A stretch of 29,602 nt of DNA, taken from IMG/VR virus record IMGVR_UViG_3300035698_005654, positions 1-29,602 of that record; one strand, 5' to 3'. This document shows, piece after piece, positions 1 to 9,568 of the stretch. The stretch is from a virus. Under the pieces are notes generated by a model. The model did no database searches. It was not told the DNA's origin and worked only from the letters and a program-made list of their open reading frames with translations. The position numbers were made by a program, and so were the translations under genes. Numbering within the stretch: position 1 is the stretch's first letter; each line of letters starts with the position of its first letter.

Positions 1-1417
1 GTCGTGCCAGAGTCTTTAGAAGCTCTGAGTATTCGGGGTATACGATTTCAGTCTGGATAGCACCACCAAGAACGTCCATCAGTTCTGTGAATCGATTGGC
101 GTCTGTGACTGTGCGTGACTTTTTGACCAGAGCAGGAACGATCTTGTATCGGTCAGCACCGGGAGCGAGATAGTTATTGTATCCGTTCGCGGGGTCGAGC
201 AAAGAGTTTCCAGCCGAAGAATCGGTAAAGTCTACAAATGATTCTTCTTGGTCGAGCCCGATCTTGTATGAAGGGGTCGGAGAGTATGCGTCAAGCACGA
301 TAGTCTGTGGAAGGACCAGTGCCATGTATCCGTTGGTTACAACATTGCTTCCGTCATCTGCGTTGACGGTCTTCATATAGTATATACCACGTTCAATAGA
401 CGCAGCCGAACCCACACCAATAGCGGTAGATGAGCTTTCAACCGTTGCGTTATTAGTTGGCGAAACAAGATCGCGTTCGACATAGGATGTGACCGTAGCC
501 CCGGCGATAGAATGTTCACCGTATACAATATCATTTACTTCGAAGTTGCCCGAGTCTACAAGCACATCAACAATCTGTGACGCACTATCATAGGATACAA
601 TGTATCCAACAGCCGAGTTGTTGTTATCGATGGAATCTTCCAGTGTGATACCAGATTTTACCCGAGTCTTGACATAGATACGTTCACCTTCAAGGAAGGG
701 AGTACCGGGAGAGACAGCGAGTGTGAGCTTGGCAGGAATAGTCAGTTGTTCGCCACGGAAAAACTTATCTTTTCCAGCGACACTATTCGAAGCAACCATC
801 GTACCTATCTGTACATCTGCGAGCTTTAGGATTTCGCCGCTTTGGAATGTGCCGGTGATTTTATCAATGACGATGTATTCTACGACTTCGGCACTATTGA
901 ATTTATATGAAATCATCCGAGCCGAAGCACCAGATGTGTTGCCGGTAAGTGTAGCACCGGTCCCGCCTGTCTCTACTTCAGTCCGTGTAACCGTGTTGAC
1001 GAATAGGGTCTGTGTCTGATTACCCGACAGATACTTTACGAAAAGTGTGTGTGGGTCTGTCGATGCGAGCCCGTTGTTGCCCGGTGTTGCGGTGTTGATT
1101 ACTCTGGCTCTCGCAAGCGACTTAGACCCGATCAATGTCTTGTTGGCAAAATCAGATGCGGAAATATCTGTGGACGCAAACTCATCTTGGAGCTTGACGT
1201 AGTTGTATGATATATCCAGATGCGTCTTGCCGCCCGTAACTACAGACCCATCCTTGAAGATATGATCCCCAAGCCGTTCTACTTGCTTCTGTAGAATCGT
1301 CTGTGTCTGTGTCAACTCTCTGGCTTGGACAGCCCGAGCAGGGTTGAACATCATTCGCAGAAATTGATCGTCTTCGTTATAATCGTCGTAGTATGGCTGA
1401 GTATTGAATGCTGTCAC
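1..1417 (-). CDS. DUF4815-type baseplate/tail-fibre structural protein (3' end beyond the window)
   Basis: The reading frame runs leftward off the window edge, so about 472 N-terminal residues are visible. The start is a GTG at 1417-1415, 15 nt after the gp8 stop, with AAGGA upstream and no better ATG. The N-terminus reads TAFNTQPYYDDYNEDDQF, then FNPARAVQARELTQTQTI and later HIFKDGSVV. This Tyr/Asp-rich opening, the 'RAVQARELTQ.QTILQ' helix and 'G.HIFKDGS' are the signature I associate with DUF4815 virion proteins of cyanophage-type T4 relatives. The rest is beta-rich and low in cysteine, as in fibre or wedge proteins. It follows gp8, where T4 has gp9/gp10, so a peripheral baseplate or short-fibre attachment role is inferred from position. 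Family assignment is from memory of the motif and not from a search. Confidence 0.8.
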   Translation of the reverse strand, partial: MTAFNTQPYYDDYNEDDQFLRMMFNPARAVQARELTQTQTILQKQVERLGDHIFKDGSVVTGGKTHLDISYNYVKLQDEFASTDISASDFANKTLIGSKSLARARVINTATPGNNGLASTDPHTLFVKYLSGNQTQTLFVNTVTRTEVETGGTGATLTGNTSGASARMISYKFNSAEVVEYIVIDKITGTFQSGEILKLADVQIGTMVASNSVAGKDKFFRGEQLTIPAKLTLAVSPGTPFLEGERIYVKTRVKSGITLEDSIDNNNSAVGYIVSYDSASQIVDVLVDSGNFEVNDIVYGEHSIAGATVTSYVERDLVSPTNNATVESSSTAIGVGSAASIERGIYYMKTVNADDGSNVVTNGYMALVLPQTIVLDAYSPTPSYKIGLDQEESFVDFTDSSAGNSLLDPANGYNNYLAPGADRYKIVPALVKKSRTVTDANRFTELMDVLGGAIQTEIVYPEYSELLKTLAR

Positions 1418-1431
1418 TTTGTATATTTTCC

Positions 1432-3042
1432 TTAAAACTCAAATATTAGCTTGAATTCTTCTGTTTGATTGGAAGACCGTAAAACCGGTGTCTGGTGTTC
1501 TACATACATGATAGTACCTGAGTTTGGTTCTAACTGTGGCTTTTCAATACTATTTATAGTCCCAATAGTAGACGCCTTGGAGGCATGCTGTAAACTCTCT
1601 CCCAAAACAAAAGCATCTCCGTCTTTTTGGTTCACCGTCACGATGCCTGTCGAGTCATCTGTCTTGCTGTATTCAACCACCGATGCGGTTTTTGTAGTGT
1701 CTGACAATACTTGTACCGTGTCATCGGGGGCAACATAGTTGTCGGAGTTTCCGTTGATGCTTGTCAGATTCAACCTATATGTCTGACGATAAATCGAACC
1801 GGCGGCAATAGTTGAAGTATTTATAAGAGTTGGGTCAAATATCAGCCCAAATTTTCTAAAATCATTCCCGGCAGTGATCGCAGAGTCTTCTACTTCGGTT
1901 GTAGACAGAAGCATAACGTTCTTTGCCCCTAACTCTACAGGGGCATTGCTGCCATGCCCACCAGACGGAGAGTATATCGGAGAAAACGCGGCGGGAGTAC
2001 CACCGACAGCCAACGCTGCGGGATACAGAGCAGTATCTTCTATTACCAAATCGTCATCCAAGAACCGCCCAGATGTCGGGGTTATTGTGACCGTTGTATA
2101 TCCAGCACCGACATTGACAACTTCGGCAAAATAGATGTTTGAGTCTGTGTTTATATACAGATCGACGATCAATCCTGTCCCGTCACCAGACACGCCGTAC
2201 CCATCTTCAACGCGAAGAATCTTATTCGTCACATTGACCGGAGTTGTCCCTCTTTGATACGCACCATTAGATGATGGATTCGTCACCAACACAACAGGGA
2301 CAGCCCCATCTATGGCTCGGTGTTGTACATTTAGCTGTGACGCATACGCACCGGGAAGATCAACATCGGCTTTCTTTACAGGAATCCATTCAGATAGTTG
2401 AGAGTCAACAAACTTATTCTGATCGCCCGATGAGATTGTATACATGTATTGCCATTTGTATCCACCGATGGATGATCCACCAAATGCCGCAGCACCAGAA
2501 TCAGCGGTGCGGAATGGAACCGATGACTTCAGGGTAGGCTGCACCGATGATTTGATGGCAGCACCACTGGCATCTGCCCCGGTCTGTAGGCATTTGTATA
2601 CATCGAACGCACTATTCATAATATAGAAGTCGCCAGCCACATATCCACCGGCGTCTGCTACTTGGTTTTCACTTGCGGTCGGATGGGCAAATAAGTCTGT
2701 GTCGTTATGAGCATATGCCGTGTATATTGTTTCACCAGTAATATCCCACAGGTTCTTGCTCACCACCAATGCGGTGTTAGATGATATGACACGTTTGAGT
2801 CCGAACATATCTTTCCATAGCTGGATTTGATAGTCGTGGGTTTCAACGTCATCCACATTATCGATGTCTGCTACGTTGTCTGATGAGTTGGCTTCGTTCC
2901 ACGGTGTCGCCTTGGCTAAGAACAAATATACATTGTTCTTGAAGGTCACGCCATCGTCTTTCAACTCTCCAAAGGATTCCTTGAATTGTTGAGCAGCAAA
3001 TGTACCGAAGTTCGTAGTGATTTTTGATCTAATGTTTGGCAT
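1432..3042 (-). CDS. 8: Baseplate wedge subunit gp8
   Basis: gp8 is a structural wedge protein that binds gp7 and gp10 in the T4 baseplate. The C-terminus here (IMYVEHQTPVLRSSNQTEEF followed by KLIFEF) matches the end of T4 gp8, which has MIYMENRPP, then DQTEEINILFTF. The N-terminal part has the matching 'VYLFLAKATPWNEAN' strand (T4: FITFGRSEPW) and 'W.DMFGLKRVI' (T4: WTHMMGTVKVL). The centre has 'GGYKWQYMYTIS' (T4: GYVWEYLFEI). At 536 residues it is about 200 longer than T4 gp8 (334). The extra length lies mainly in the second half (about residues 240-490), which is Thr/Val/Gly-rich and beta-like. It sits 4 nt after the gp7-like gene in the order gp6-gp7-gp8, as in T4. Confidence 0.93.
   Translation of the reverse strand: MPNIRSKITTNFGTFAAQQFKESFGELKDDGVTFKNNVYLFLAKATPWNEANSSDNVADIDNVDDVETHDYQIQLWKDMFGLKRVISSNTALVVSKNLWDITGETIYTAYAHNDTDLFAHPTASENQVADAGGYVAGDFYIMNSAFDVYKCLQTGADASGAAIKSSVQPTLKSSVPFRTADSGAAAFGGSSIGGYKWQYMYTISSGDQNKFVDSQLSEWIPVKKADVDLPGAYASQLNVQHRAIDGAVPVVLVTNPSSNGAYQRGTTPVNVTNKILRVEDGYGVSGDGTGLIVDLYINTDSNIYFAEVVNVGAGYTTVTITPTSGRFLDDDLVIEDTALYPAALAVGGTPAAFSPIYSPSGGHGSNAPVELGAKNVMLLSTTEVEDSAITAGNDFRKFGLIFDPTLINTSTIAAGSIYRQTYRLNLTSINGNSDNYVAPDDTVQVLSDTTKTASVVEYSKTDDSTGIVTVNQKDGDAFVLGESLQHASKASTIGTINSIEKPQLEPNSGTIMYVEHQTPVLRSSNQTEEFKLIFEF
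1551..1558 (-). promoter_or_regulatory. Candidate T4-type late promoter inside gp8
   Basis: The minus strand reads TATAAATA exactly, the T4 late promoter octamer. It lies in the 3' part of gp8 about 134 nt upstream of the GTG start of the DUF4815 gene and could give that gene an extra late transcript. An 8-mer like this is expected by chance about 0.45 times per strand in a window this size, so a single match is weak evidence. Confidence 0.35.
1818..1825 (-). promoter_or_regulatory. Second candidate late promoter inside gp8
   Basis: This is another exact TATAAATA on the minus strand, 260 nt upstream of the previous one and also inside gp8. Two perfect octamers in one gene, on the late-transcribed strand, are more than expected. 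No transcript evidence is available, and the codons here are ordinary for the protein. Confidence 0.3.
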
Positions 3043-3046
3043 AATT

Positions 3047-6000
3047 TTATACTATCGAGATTGAATGATCGGGCAGGTTAGGGGTGTAGAGTCTCCCACG
3101 CAATGTATTTATGTCTTGTATACGGATGTCTTGGAAAATATCTCCCGCCGACTGACCCGAAGCGATAGTTGCCTTTCTGTTTGTATTGACAACACTGATG
3201 ATGTCGTTGTAGTTGAATCCTGTATCACTGGCGACCGTCACGCCCAATGTACCCGTCTGTGCGGCAGAGTCCCATGACCACGATGCGACCGTCGCTGTCC
3301 CGTTCACCTTACCAGCACCAGCCGTAAGCGATTGTATCTGTTCGTATGGCAAGAAGAATGTGTTTGCCTTGACCCCACCTGTAATAGCGGTTGTGCCAAG
3401 AAGAAGCGTATTCATCGTCACCTTGAAGTGAGCGATACCTAATACGTTATCTTCGTTTGGGTGTGTACGCTCTACGGTAGGATCGAAGTTAGGATTAGTA
3501 GTCACATCGTCAAACTCATAGCTCTGGTATGTGGCAATGATTGTGTCTATTGAATACATTCCATATGTTCGGTGTTCTAACGAAAGTTCTGTATTGTTTT
3601 CAGGCACAACCAAAACCTGTGGAGCAAAATACATTCCCGCCGGGTGAAGCACATCCATCAAGACCCTTCGGAATTTGCCGATAGGTTCTGTCGCCCGCAG
3701 TTGATACGAGAACGGTTGATAGAACACATTGTCTTCAAGAAACTTTTCACTACTCAAGAACCCGCTTCCGGTAGAATAGTAACCCGCTTCATTGAGCAGT
3801 GCGGCTCGCTTTGTTCCAGAGATACAATACGCATTTCCCCGTTGTGGAAGGGCAGAGTTATCAAATACCTTTGCCACCGTTGCTATTTTCGTTTCCCCAT
3901 CATAGTCCGTGATGTCTCTATAGATGGTTGTGTCATCATTCAGGGTGATCTTGATGTTCGACCCGTTGTATACATCATCAACCGACGATGCATTACCGTC
4001 GAGCGATAGCGTTTGTGGAGTCACGTTGAAAATAGACCCACATACTGTGTGGATAGATGCCGGACGTTTCGTGTCATCGGTGACAACATTTGTGTCCACC
4101 AATACTGCACAGTTGTCAATCGCACGAACAATCCATGACTTGTATTCAAGCGGGCAAGAATCTATCTCACTTGAGAATCCCGTAACATCAGATGTAGCCG
4201 TTGAATCTATTTCAGTCCAGTCCTGTACCCAACTTCCGCTTCCCTCTACCAGTTGATATCTTTCTTCCCACTTAGAAGCAAAGTATCTTATCTCGGCATG
4301 ATATGTCGCTGTTGTGTAGTTATAGACAGAGACACCCGCACCGGTTGGAATCTGTGCCGCACACGCGGCGTTGTCTGTCTGTACGATTTCTGTGATTTCA
4401 CCTGACCACAGTGGATAGCTTAGACTACTCTCATCAAAGGCGAGAGTTGTTGTTGTGAATCTTTTTGATCTTGAGCCAGTCCCGCATGCGGAATCCTTGA
4501 GAGCATCAAGGAAACTATATCGCACCGTTGACGCTTTGTATACATTTGTGTTCGTGCCTGTCTTGTAGTACATACGAGTAACCGAGTCGGTAAGCTCGGC
4601 TTGCAGCCCGGCATTGTCACCAAGAGAGTATCGTATTTGAATAAAGACTGAATCGTTTTCCTCTGTCCAGAGAGAAGTAACAACATAGGGTATCGAACCG
4701 CCCCATGTTACACCCACCGAGTCAGCGAACAACACCAAATCGCCAACAGACACGGTAGAGTCAACCACATAGATACTAGATGGTTCTGTGTCGGGACCGG
4801 CTCCCCAATTGGTAGAGTCAACATAATCTTCGGCTGATATACTGTACGAAACCGGTGTGTAGCTGTAGTATTGTTTATCGCCGCACATGTCCACCAAGAA
4901 TACCGCGTCACATGAGGCTGGCGTGTAGATACTATACGTTTCTTCAATAGCCTGCGAGACAGACGGGATCACATAATCGCCTTGGTTCAGATCGACGTAA
5001 TCACCATCAACATGTGTGATGTCTGAGTATCCGATGCCTGTAATCGCACTATCAGATATCTCGCTGCTGTCGTGAAGGATAGAGTTGGTGATGCCGACAT
5101 TAGAATACTGACCAGACCACGCAGCAGAATCTACTTGGAATTTTGCGTTGGTCTTGATGTTATTGAATCCGAGATTGGTTCCCGATTTCAATGTCCAGTA
5201 CGGGTAGCCCGAATCTTCTGCGGCTGTGTCGCCTTGATAGTTGGTGACGTATACAACCGAGTCAATCGATCCGGACAATGCGTTGGATAGTGTAGAGTCT
5301 ACATTGTCGCCAAACACAAACGCGAGCCCTTGGCAGTTTACAAACTCGATGCGTTCGTAATCTACTTCAAGCTGTGTGTCGGCGTTGAGATAAATCCCGT
5401 ATGCCTGTTCGACACTGGATGAGTTGATGATCGCGTTTACAATACAATCCTTGACGGTCGGGCAATCATAGAAAGCACCACGACCGAGCCGGGAGATTGT
5501 TGTATTCAATACGGTCGCATGATTTACGTTTTGCCAGATGTTTTCGACCGTACACTCAACGACATGATATGTACCAGACGAATCAAACAGCCGAGATGAT
5601 TGTGTACGACCGGTGTTGATAATGACGCCACTATCATCGCGTATGTAGCAGTTGCCGAAGCTAAAGTTTCCGTTGAAACTTTGTATAGTAACCATGTCAA
5701 ACGACACATCGACAAATCGTACATTTACTTCTTTGGTAAACTCAAGCTCTTTCCGTGTACCGAGCCCGATGACCGGACCCCTTGCTGTCTTGCCCTGAAT
5801 GCGTATGTCTGACAGCCCCGCCTGTCTCAACTCAAAGTCAGATGGAACAGAGTCAATCGTATACGCACCTGTGTCTGTGAGTAATAGCGTCTGCCCCTGT
5901 TTCATGCTCAATAGCGTTGTGTGGAAAGAGTCGGTTGTTCCAAGCTCTTTGTATTTGGTTGTGTAGTTTGCGACAGTACATTCTGTCGGGATGGTCGTAT

Positions 6001-7339
6001 CGTCTTCGATACCTATTGTAGAGATAGAGTCGGGAGAATAGAAGTAATCCTGACCGGGATCAACAATCTTGACACTGCCGATACCGCCCACGGATGTACC
6101 GTAGATCATGATGTCTGCACCCGATCCGGATTGCGATGACACCAAGACGTTAGCACCTGACCGTCTGCCTACCAGTGTTTCGCCTGTGACGAAAGCAACC
6201 GCCGAGTAGCGATAGGCTTTCATAATGCGTGATTCGGAGTTCCAATCCACAACAACAGCCTTCGCACCAGATATAGCACCGATGATGATTTCATTGACAA
6301 CAAAATCAGTACCAATATCATCAGCCGTTGTCACATATGTTTCGGTGACATACGCACCGGGATTCTTGGTGTATCCAGACCCACCATCGATAATCTTGAT
6401 GCGGGTCACACCGCCCGAAGCACTGACCGAATCAACATACGCTTTCGCGTTGATGCCTGATGTGCCAGAGTTTGTAAAATATATCGGGTCGCCTACAGCA
6501 TAGCCCGATCCACTATTAGAGATGATGACCGTATCAAGTGAACCGGCTCGCAGTGATTCGACAACAGCCACCGCACCCGTAGATGATGTGTTGGGCTCGC
6601 CCTGAGACAACAGGATATTGTCACCCACGGTATAGCCAGAGCCATGATCGTTGAAGTTGAAGCCAACTAACAGCGGGGATATAGTTGCGATGAGCGTATC
6701 ATCGGCTGCGTATATCTTGCCATCTACATCGAACGTGCCGACGATTGTGTTGCGGTCTAACTCAAGCTCATAGAATGTACGACCGGAAACAACATATTTG
6801 TTGACATCCGATACGGTAGCCGAAGCACCCGATGTCTTCTGTGTAATCTGTCGCGATTCCATGTCGGCTGGATCGCCTGTCGATGCCACCACCTTGATGA
6901 TCTTGCGACGTACCCAATCACCGTCCGATGAATAGAGGATGTCTTTCTTTGGGAAGTATAGAGATGCGGGCTCATCAAACAAGATGCGGAATAGAAACTG
7001 GTATGAGCTTTCTGTTCCCTTTGCACGATAAAACTCTTTGATGTTCTTGATTAGGAACGCACGATCCACCTTGATGTCTCGCGGGATACGCTGCATAAAC
7101 TGATCTGCGAGATGATTCATAAACTCATCAGATGTTTCATCGACGTTCTGATACTTGCTCACAAGACCATCGATAGTTTCTACAACACCGGCGTCTTTTT
7201 CAAGCCATTCAAAGTATGTCTCTACAAACTGTATGAATGTAGAGTATTCTTCGCTCTGTAGAAACTCCGGTACTTGTTCGGATATCTGTAATGATATCTT
7301 ATCAACGAGAGTTGTTTTCTTGTCACCAAAATTGCTCAT
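3047..7339 (-). CDS. 7: Baseplate wedge protein gp7-like, with beta-helix insertion
   Basis: This 1430-residue protein lies between gp6 and gp8, where T4 has gp7, the wedge initiator. Residues about 102-130 (EFYRAKGTESSYQFLFRILF) match the C-terminal third of T4 gp7 (FYSTKGIEASYKFLFKVLY). A segment near residue 1230 (FRRVLMDVLHPAGMYFAPQV) matches T4 'VIRFVHPVGFGFIAITLL'. In T4 these blocks are close together; here about 1100 residues separate them. The insertion holds three GSGY repeats (about 233, 277, 320), then from about 475 to 700 a region beginning 'QGQTLLLTDTGAYTI' with short beta rungs and stacked Asn/Thr/Cys, typical of a right-handed parallel beta-helix. The large N-terminal part of T4 gp7 is absent. 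The start is 1 nt past the gp6 stop side, so translation is probably coupled. Identity as gp7 rests on the two blocks plus synteny. Confidence 0.82.
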   Translation of the reverse strand: MSNFGDKKTTLVDKISLQISEQVPEFLQSEEYSTFIQFVETYFEWLEKDAGVVETIDGLVSKYQNVDETSDEFMNHLADQFMQRIPRDIKVDRAFLIKNIKEFYRAKGTESSYQFLFRILFDEPASLYFPKKDILYSSDGDWVRRKIIKVVASTGDPADMESRQITQKTSGASATVSDVNKYVVSGRTFYELELDRNTIVGTFDVDGKIYAADDTLIATISPLLVGFNFNDHGSGYTVGDNILLSQGEPNTSSTGAVAVVESLRAGSLDTVIISNSGSGYAVGDPIYFTNSGTSGINAKAYVDSVSASGGVTRIKIIDGGSGYTKNPGAYVTETYVTTADDIGTDFVVNEIIIGAISGAKAVVVDWNSESRIMKAYRYSAVAFVTGETLVGRRSGANVLVSSQSGSGADIMIYGTSVGGIGSVKIVDPGQDYFYSPDSISTIGIEDDTTIPTECTVANYTTKYKELGTTDSFHTTLLSMKQGQTLLLTDTGAYTIDSVPSDFELRQAGLSDIRIQGKTARGPVIGLGTRKELEFTKEVNVRFVDVSFDMVTIQSFNGNFSFGNCYIRDDSGVIINTGRTQSSRLFDSSGTYHVVECTVENIWQNVNHATVLNTTISRLGRGAFYDCPTVKDCIVNAIINSSSVEQAYGIYLNADTQLEVDYERIEFVNCQGLAFVFGDNVDSTLSNALSGSIDSVVYVTNYQGDTAAEDSGYPYWTLKSGTNLGFNNIKTNAKFQVDSAAWSGQYSNVGITNSILHDSSEISDSAITGIGYSDITHVDGDYVDLNQGDYVIPSVSQAIEETYSIYTPASCDAVFLVDMCGDKQYYSYTPVSYSISAEDYVDSTNWGAGPDTEPSSIYVVDSTVSVGDLVLFADSVGVTWGGSIPYVVTSLWTEENDSVFIQIRYSLGDNAGLQAELTDSVTRMYYKTGTNTNVYKASTVRYSFLDALKDSACGTGSRSKRFTTTTLAFDESSLSYPLWSGEITEIVQTDNAACAAQIPTGAGVSVYNYTTATYHAEIRYFASKWEERYQLVEGSGSWVQDWTEIDSTATSDVTGFSSEIDSCPLEYKSWIVRAIDNCAVLVDTNVVTDDTKRPASIHTVCGSIFNVTPQTLSLDGNASSVDDVYNGSNIKITLNDDTTIYRDITDYDGETKIATVAKVFDNSALPQRGNAYCISGTKRAALLNEAGYYSTGSGFLSSEKFLEDNVFYQPFSYQLRATEPIGKFRRVLMDVLHPAGMYFAPQVLVVPENNTELSLEHRTYGMYSIDTIIATYQSYEFDDVTTNPNFDPTVERTHPNEDNVLGIAHFKVTMNTLLLGTTAITGGVKANTFFLPYEQIQSLTAGAGKVNGTATVASWSWDSAAQTGTLGVTVASDTGFNYNDIISVVNTNRKATIASGQSAGDIFQDIRIQDINTLRGRLYTPNLPDHSISIV

Positions 7340-9145
7340 TTATTGACCGCTTCCACTTGGGGTTCCTGTGATCGGCTTACTTGACGTTCCCTGATTGACC
7401 GCCAATCCAGATTCGGATTCTTTCTTGACCGCAACCGTGATGTCGGTGTCTTCCGATGTGATGATGGTATTCCGTGTCGGGAGTATATCATTCGTGGCTG
7501 GAATAGCATTGACACTGATCGGGTCTGTGCCTGTTTCGGTTCTGAAGTTTGTCAGCTTCACGATACCCTTGGCATAGTTCACGGTCCCGGCATTCTTGAC
7601 AAGCAACGATGTCGATGTAGTTGTCAGCTTCCAGATGTTGATGTTCCCGTATCCATCATCCTTGAATTGTGCGTCAAGGATCGCACCGTTTGTATCCGCA
7701 TACTTGAACGGGGAAGACACTACAGAATATATATAACCCGCGTATGGGTTGAAAATCTCGTTGCCGTACTTGAGATTGACCGTCTGTGATATACCATTCT
7801 CCGGTGCAAACTCTTTACGCATATTCACGCGAGTAAGGTTGCCGGTGATCGATGTGTCTGCATCATCAATAGCTTCGGTCAGGTTTGAGTATCTAAACTC
7901 TTTGTTGAATCTGTTGATGTTGTTTGTGACGAACGTGTTGATTGCTGATGTGACTAGCCTACTGACATCGGCATCGGACATCGATGTAGTAGTCTCATCG
8001 TATCGTGTCTCATTGTTGATGACAATATACAGAAATTCTGGATCGGTAATCTCTGGAATAATAGACACAATGTTTCGTGACTGGACTACGCTGTTGAGTA
8101 CCGATTTCTTCGTCGCGTCAGACACAATGAAGTTAGCCTTTGGCTTGAGTGTGATAAACACCTTGCCGTAAGAAGGTGGGTCAAGGTCTTCGCCACCGTA
8201 TACGTTCACCGCTTCGATGGTCGAGAAGTTGTTGAGGATAAGCGATTCATAGTCAGCCGCAGTGACCGCACGATTTTGTGCCTGATAGTTTTTTGGTGCG
8301 GCTTTCGTGATCGAGTTGATGCTTTCACGGATGCCACCACCTGCCGATGCCGTGATCGTTGTGACCGCAGCACCACCAAGCACGAACAGCCGGGCTCCGT
8401 TGCCCCGCGACCCGTTACATGTAATATAATCTATCTTGATAATGTTGCCATCGTTCAGTGCCTTGCCTACAACACCATCACCGAAGTAGATTTCATATCG
8501 CCTGTCATCTGCTTCCTGCAAGAAGTACACCTTCGATGTGTCTGACACTTGATTGATGTCATCTGCCCGAGCATATACAAATGTGGTTGTGTCCGTCGAT
8601 GAGAGTTGAACCGTGACTACCATTGTGGTCGTGTCGATAGTGCGGTTAGGGATGACAAACTTCTGATCGGTGTCTTGCGAGTCATAGACATATGAGACAG
8701 ACTTGCGTGACCCTTCAGCGAGAATCACACCGTCTACAGCACCAGCGGGCAGTGAGTAATCGGTGATCTGATAGAAGTTGAGCCCAACGCCTTCAGACGA
8801 AGAAGTAAAGGCTTGAGTTTTAGATAGGGTAGTCTGAACACCAAGACCCGCCACATTGACTGTTGATCTTGCGGCTGAGTACGACGTAGGCACATATCCC
8901 AACGCTTTTGCATGAGACACAACCGATGATCGCGTCTGTGCGGTGTCGAGGAACATTTCGTTCGCGAGCATGTTAGCATGAAACGACATGTAGTGTGTAT
9001 TGTATGCGAGCAGATCGAGTAGAACGTTCAGCCCTGCACCATCAAAGTCGTAATCCCTGAACGTGTCCTGATTACGCATGAATGATTTTAGATTGGACTT
9101 GATTGTATCGAAATCAAGCTCGGAGATTTGTAGGTTATCAGCCAT
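7340..9145 (-). CDS. 6: Baseplate wedge subunit gp6 (J-like)
   Basis: gp6 forms the inner iron-ring of the baseplate by dimerising at both ends; it is the T4 counterpart of P2 gpJ. This protein has 601 residues, against 660 in T4. It opens with 'LQISELDFDTIKSNLKSFMR' followed by 'FRDYDFDGAGLNVLLDLLAYNTHY' and 'NMLANEMFLDTAQTRSSVVSHAKALGYVPTS', the highly conserved gp6/baseplate-J N-terminus. A typical 'RYEIYFGDGVVGKAL' strand and 'NYQAQNRAVTAADYESLI' follow at about residues 215 and 290. The C-terminal tail is Gly/Ser/Thr-rich. The gp25-gp6 pairing (W-J pairing in P2) supports the call. The start codon is 3 nt after the gp25 stop. Confidence 0.96.
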   Translation of the reverse strand: MADNLQISELDFDTIKSNLKSFMRNQDTFRDYDFDGAGLNVLLDLLAYNTHYMSFHANMLANEMFLDTAQTRSSVVSHAKALGYVPTSYSAARSTVNVAGLGVQTTLSKTQAFTSSSEGVGLNFYQITDYSLPAGAVDGVILAEGSRKSVSYVYDSQDTDQKFVIPNRTIDTTTMVVTVQLSSTDTTTFVYARADDINQVSDTSKVYFLQEADDRRYEIYFGDGVVGKALNDGNIIKIDYITCNGSRGNGARLFVLGGAAVTTITASAGGGIRESINSITKAAPKNYQAQNRAVTAADYESLILNNFSTIEAVNVYGGEDLDPPSYGKVFITLKPKANFIVSDATKKSVLNSVVQSRNIVSIIPEITDPEFLYIVINNETRYDETTTSMSDADVSRLVTSAINTFVTNNINRFNKEFRYSNLTEAIDDADTSITGNLTRVNMRKEFAPENGISQTVNLKYGNEIFNPYAGYIYSVVSSPFKYADTNGAILDAQFKDDGYGNINIWKLTTTSTSLLVKNAGTVNYAKGIVKLTNFRTETGTDPISVNAIPATNDILPTRNTIITSEDTDITVAVKKESESGLAVNQGTSSKPITGTPSGSGQ

Positions 9146-9148
9146 TGT

Positions 9149-9568
9149 TTATCTTACTCTCTGTAGAACGAATGATAGGGTTACGGGTTCAAGCACATTG
9201 ACGAGATAATATACAATTGTGACATCAAAGCTGTTTGCGTCGGGTCGTGCGTTTACTTGTATTGCTTCTACTTCAATGCGGGGCTCAAAGTTATTGATGA
9301 CTTCACTGATTTTCTTTTCAATCAGGATAGCCGACAAGGGTGTGACCTGTTCGAACAACAGACCATAGACACCCGAGCCCAACTCCGGATGGAACGGTCG
9401 CTCATAATGAGAAGTCATAATCAATACTTTCAATGCCTGTTTGATAGAGGCATCGTTTGTCTTTACCGATACATCGTGTGTGTTGGCGTTGAGTGCGAAC
9501 GTCAGGTCAAGATCGATGTATCGTTTTGCCGGAATGTCTGTATATTTTGGTTGTGATAATGCTGTCAT
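9149..9568 (-). CDS. 25: Baseplate wedge subunit gp25
   Basis: gp25 joins gp6 and gp53 at the inner baseplate and helps nucleate the sheath. At 139 residues it is near the T4 length (132). 'SHYERPFHPELGSGVYGLLF' (about 53-72) corresponds to T4 'GSRPFDPEFGCDLSDQLFE'. The conserved EPR triad is at residues 95-97 (NNFEPRIEV). The ending 'PVTLSFVLQRVR' is typical of cyanophage-type gp25. Despite the family's old lysozyme label, gp25 is structural. It is the first gene of this late operon. No Shine-Dalgarno sequence precedes the ATG; instead a late promoter lies 5 nt upstream. Confidence 0.96.
   Translation of the reverse strand: MTALSQPKYTDIPAKRYIDLDLTFALNANTHDVSVKTNDASIKQALKVLIMTSHYERPFHPELGSGVYGLLFEQVTPLSAILIEKKISEVINNFEPRIEVEAIQVNARPDANSFDVTIVYYLVNVLEPVTLSFVLQRVR

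Noticed and set aside
4420-4947. Short frames within the gp7-like gene in other frames on the same strand
   Set aside because: They are out-of-frame readings of a long continuous gene, with Arg/Ser/Cys-rich composition and no start signals.
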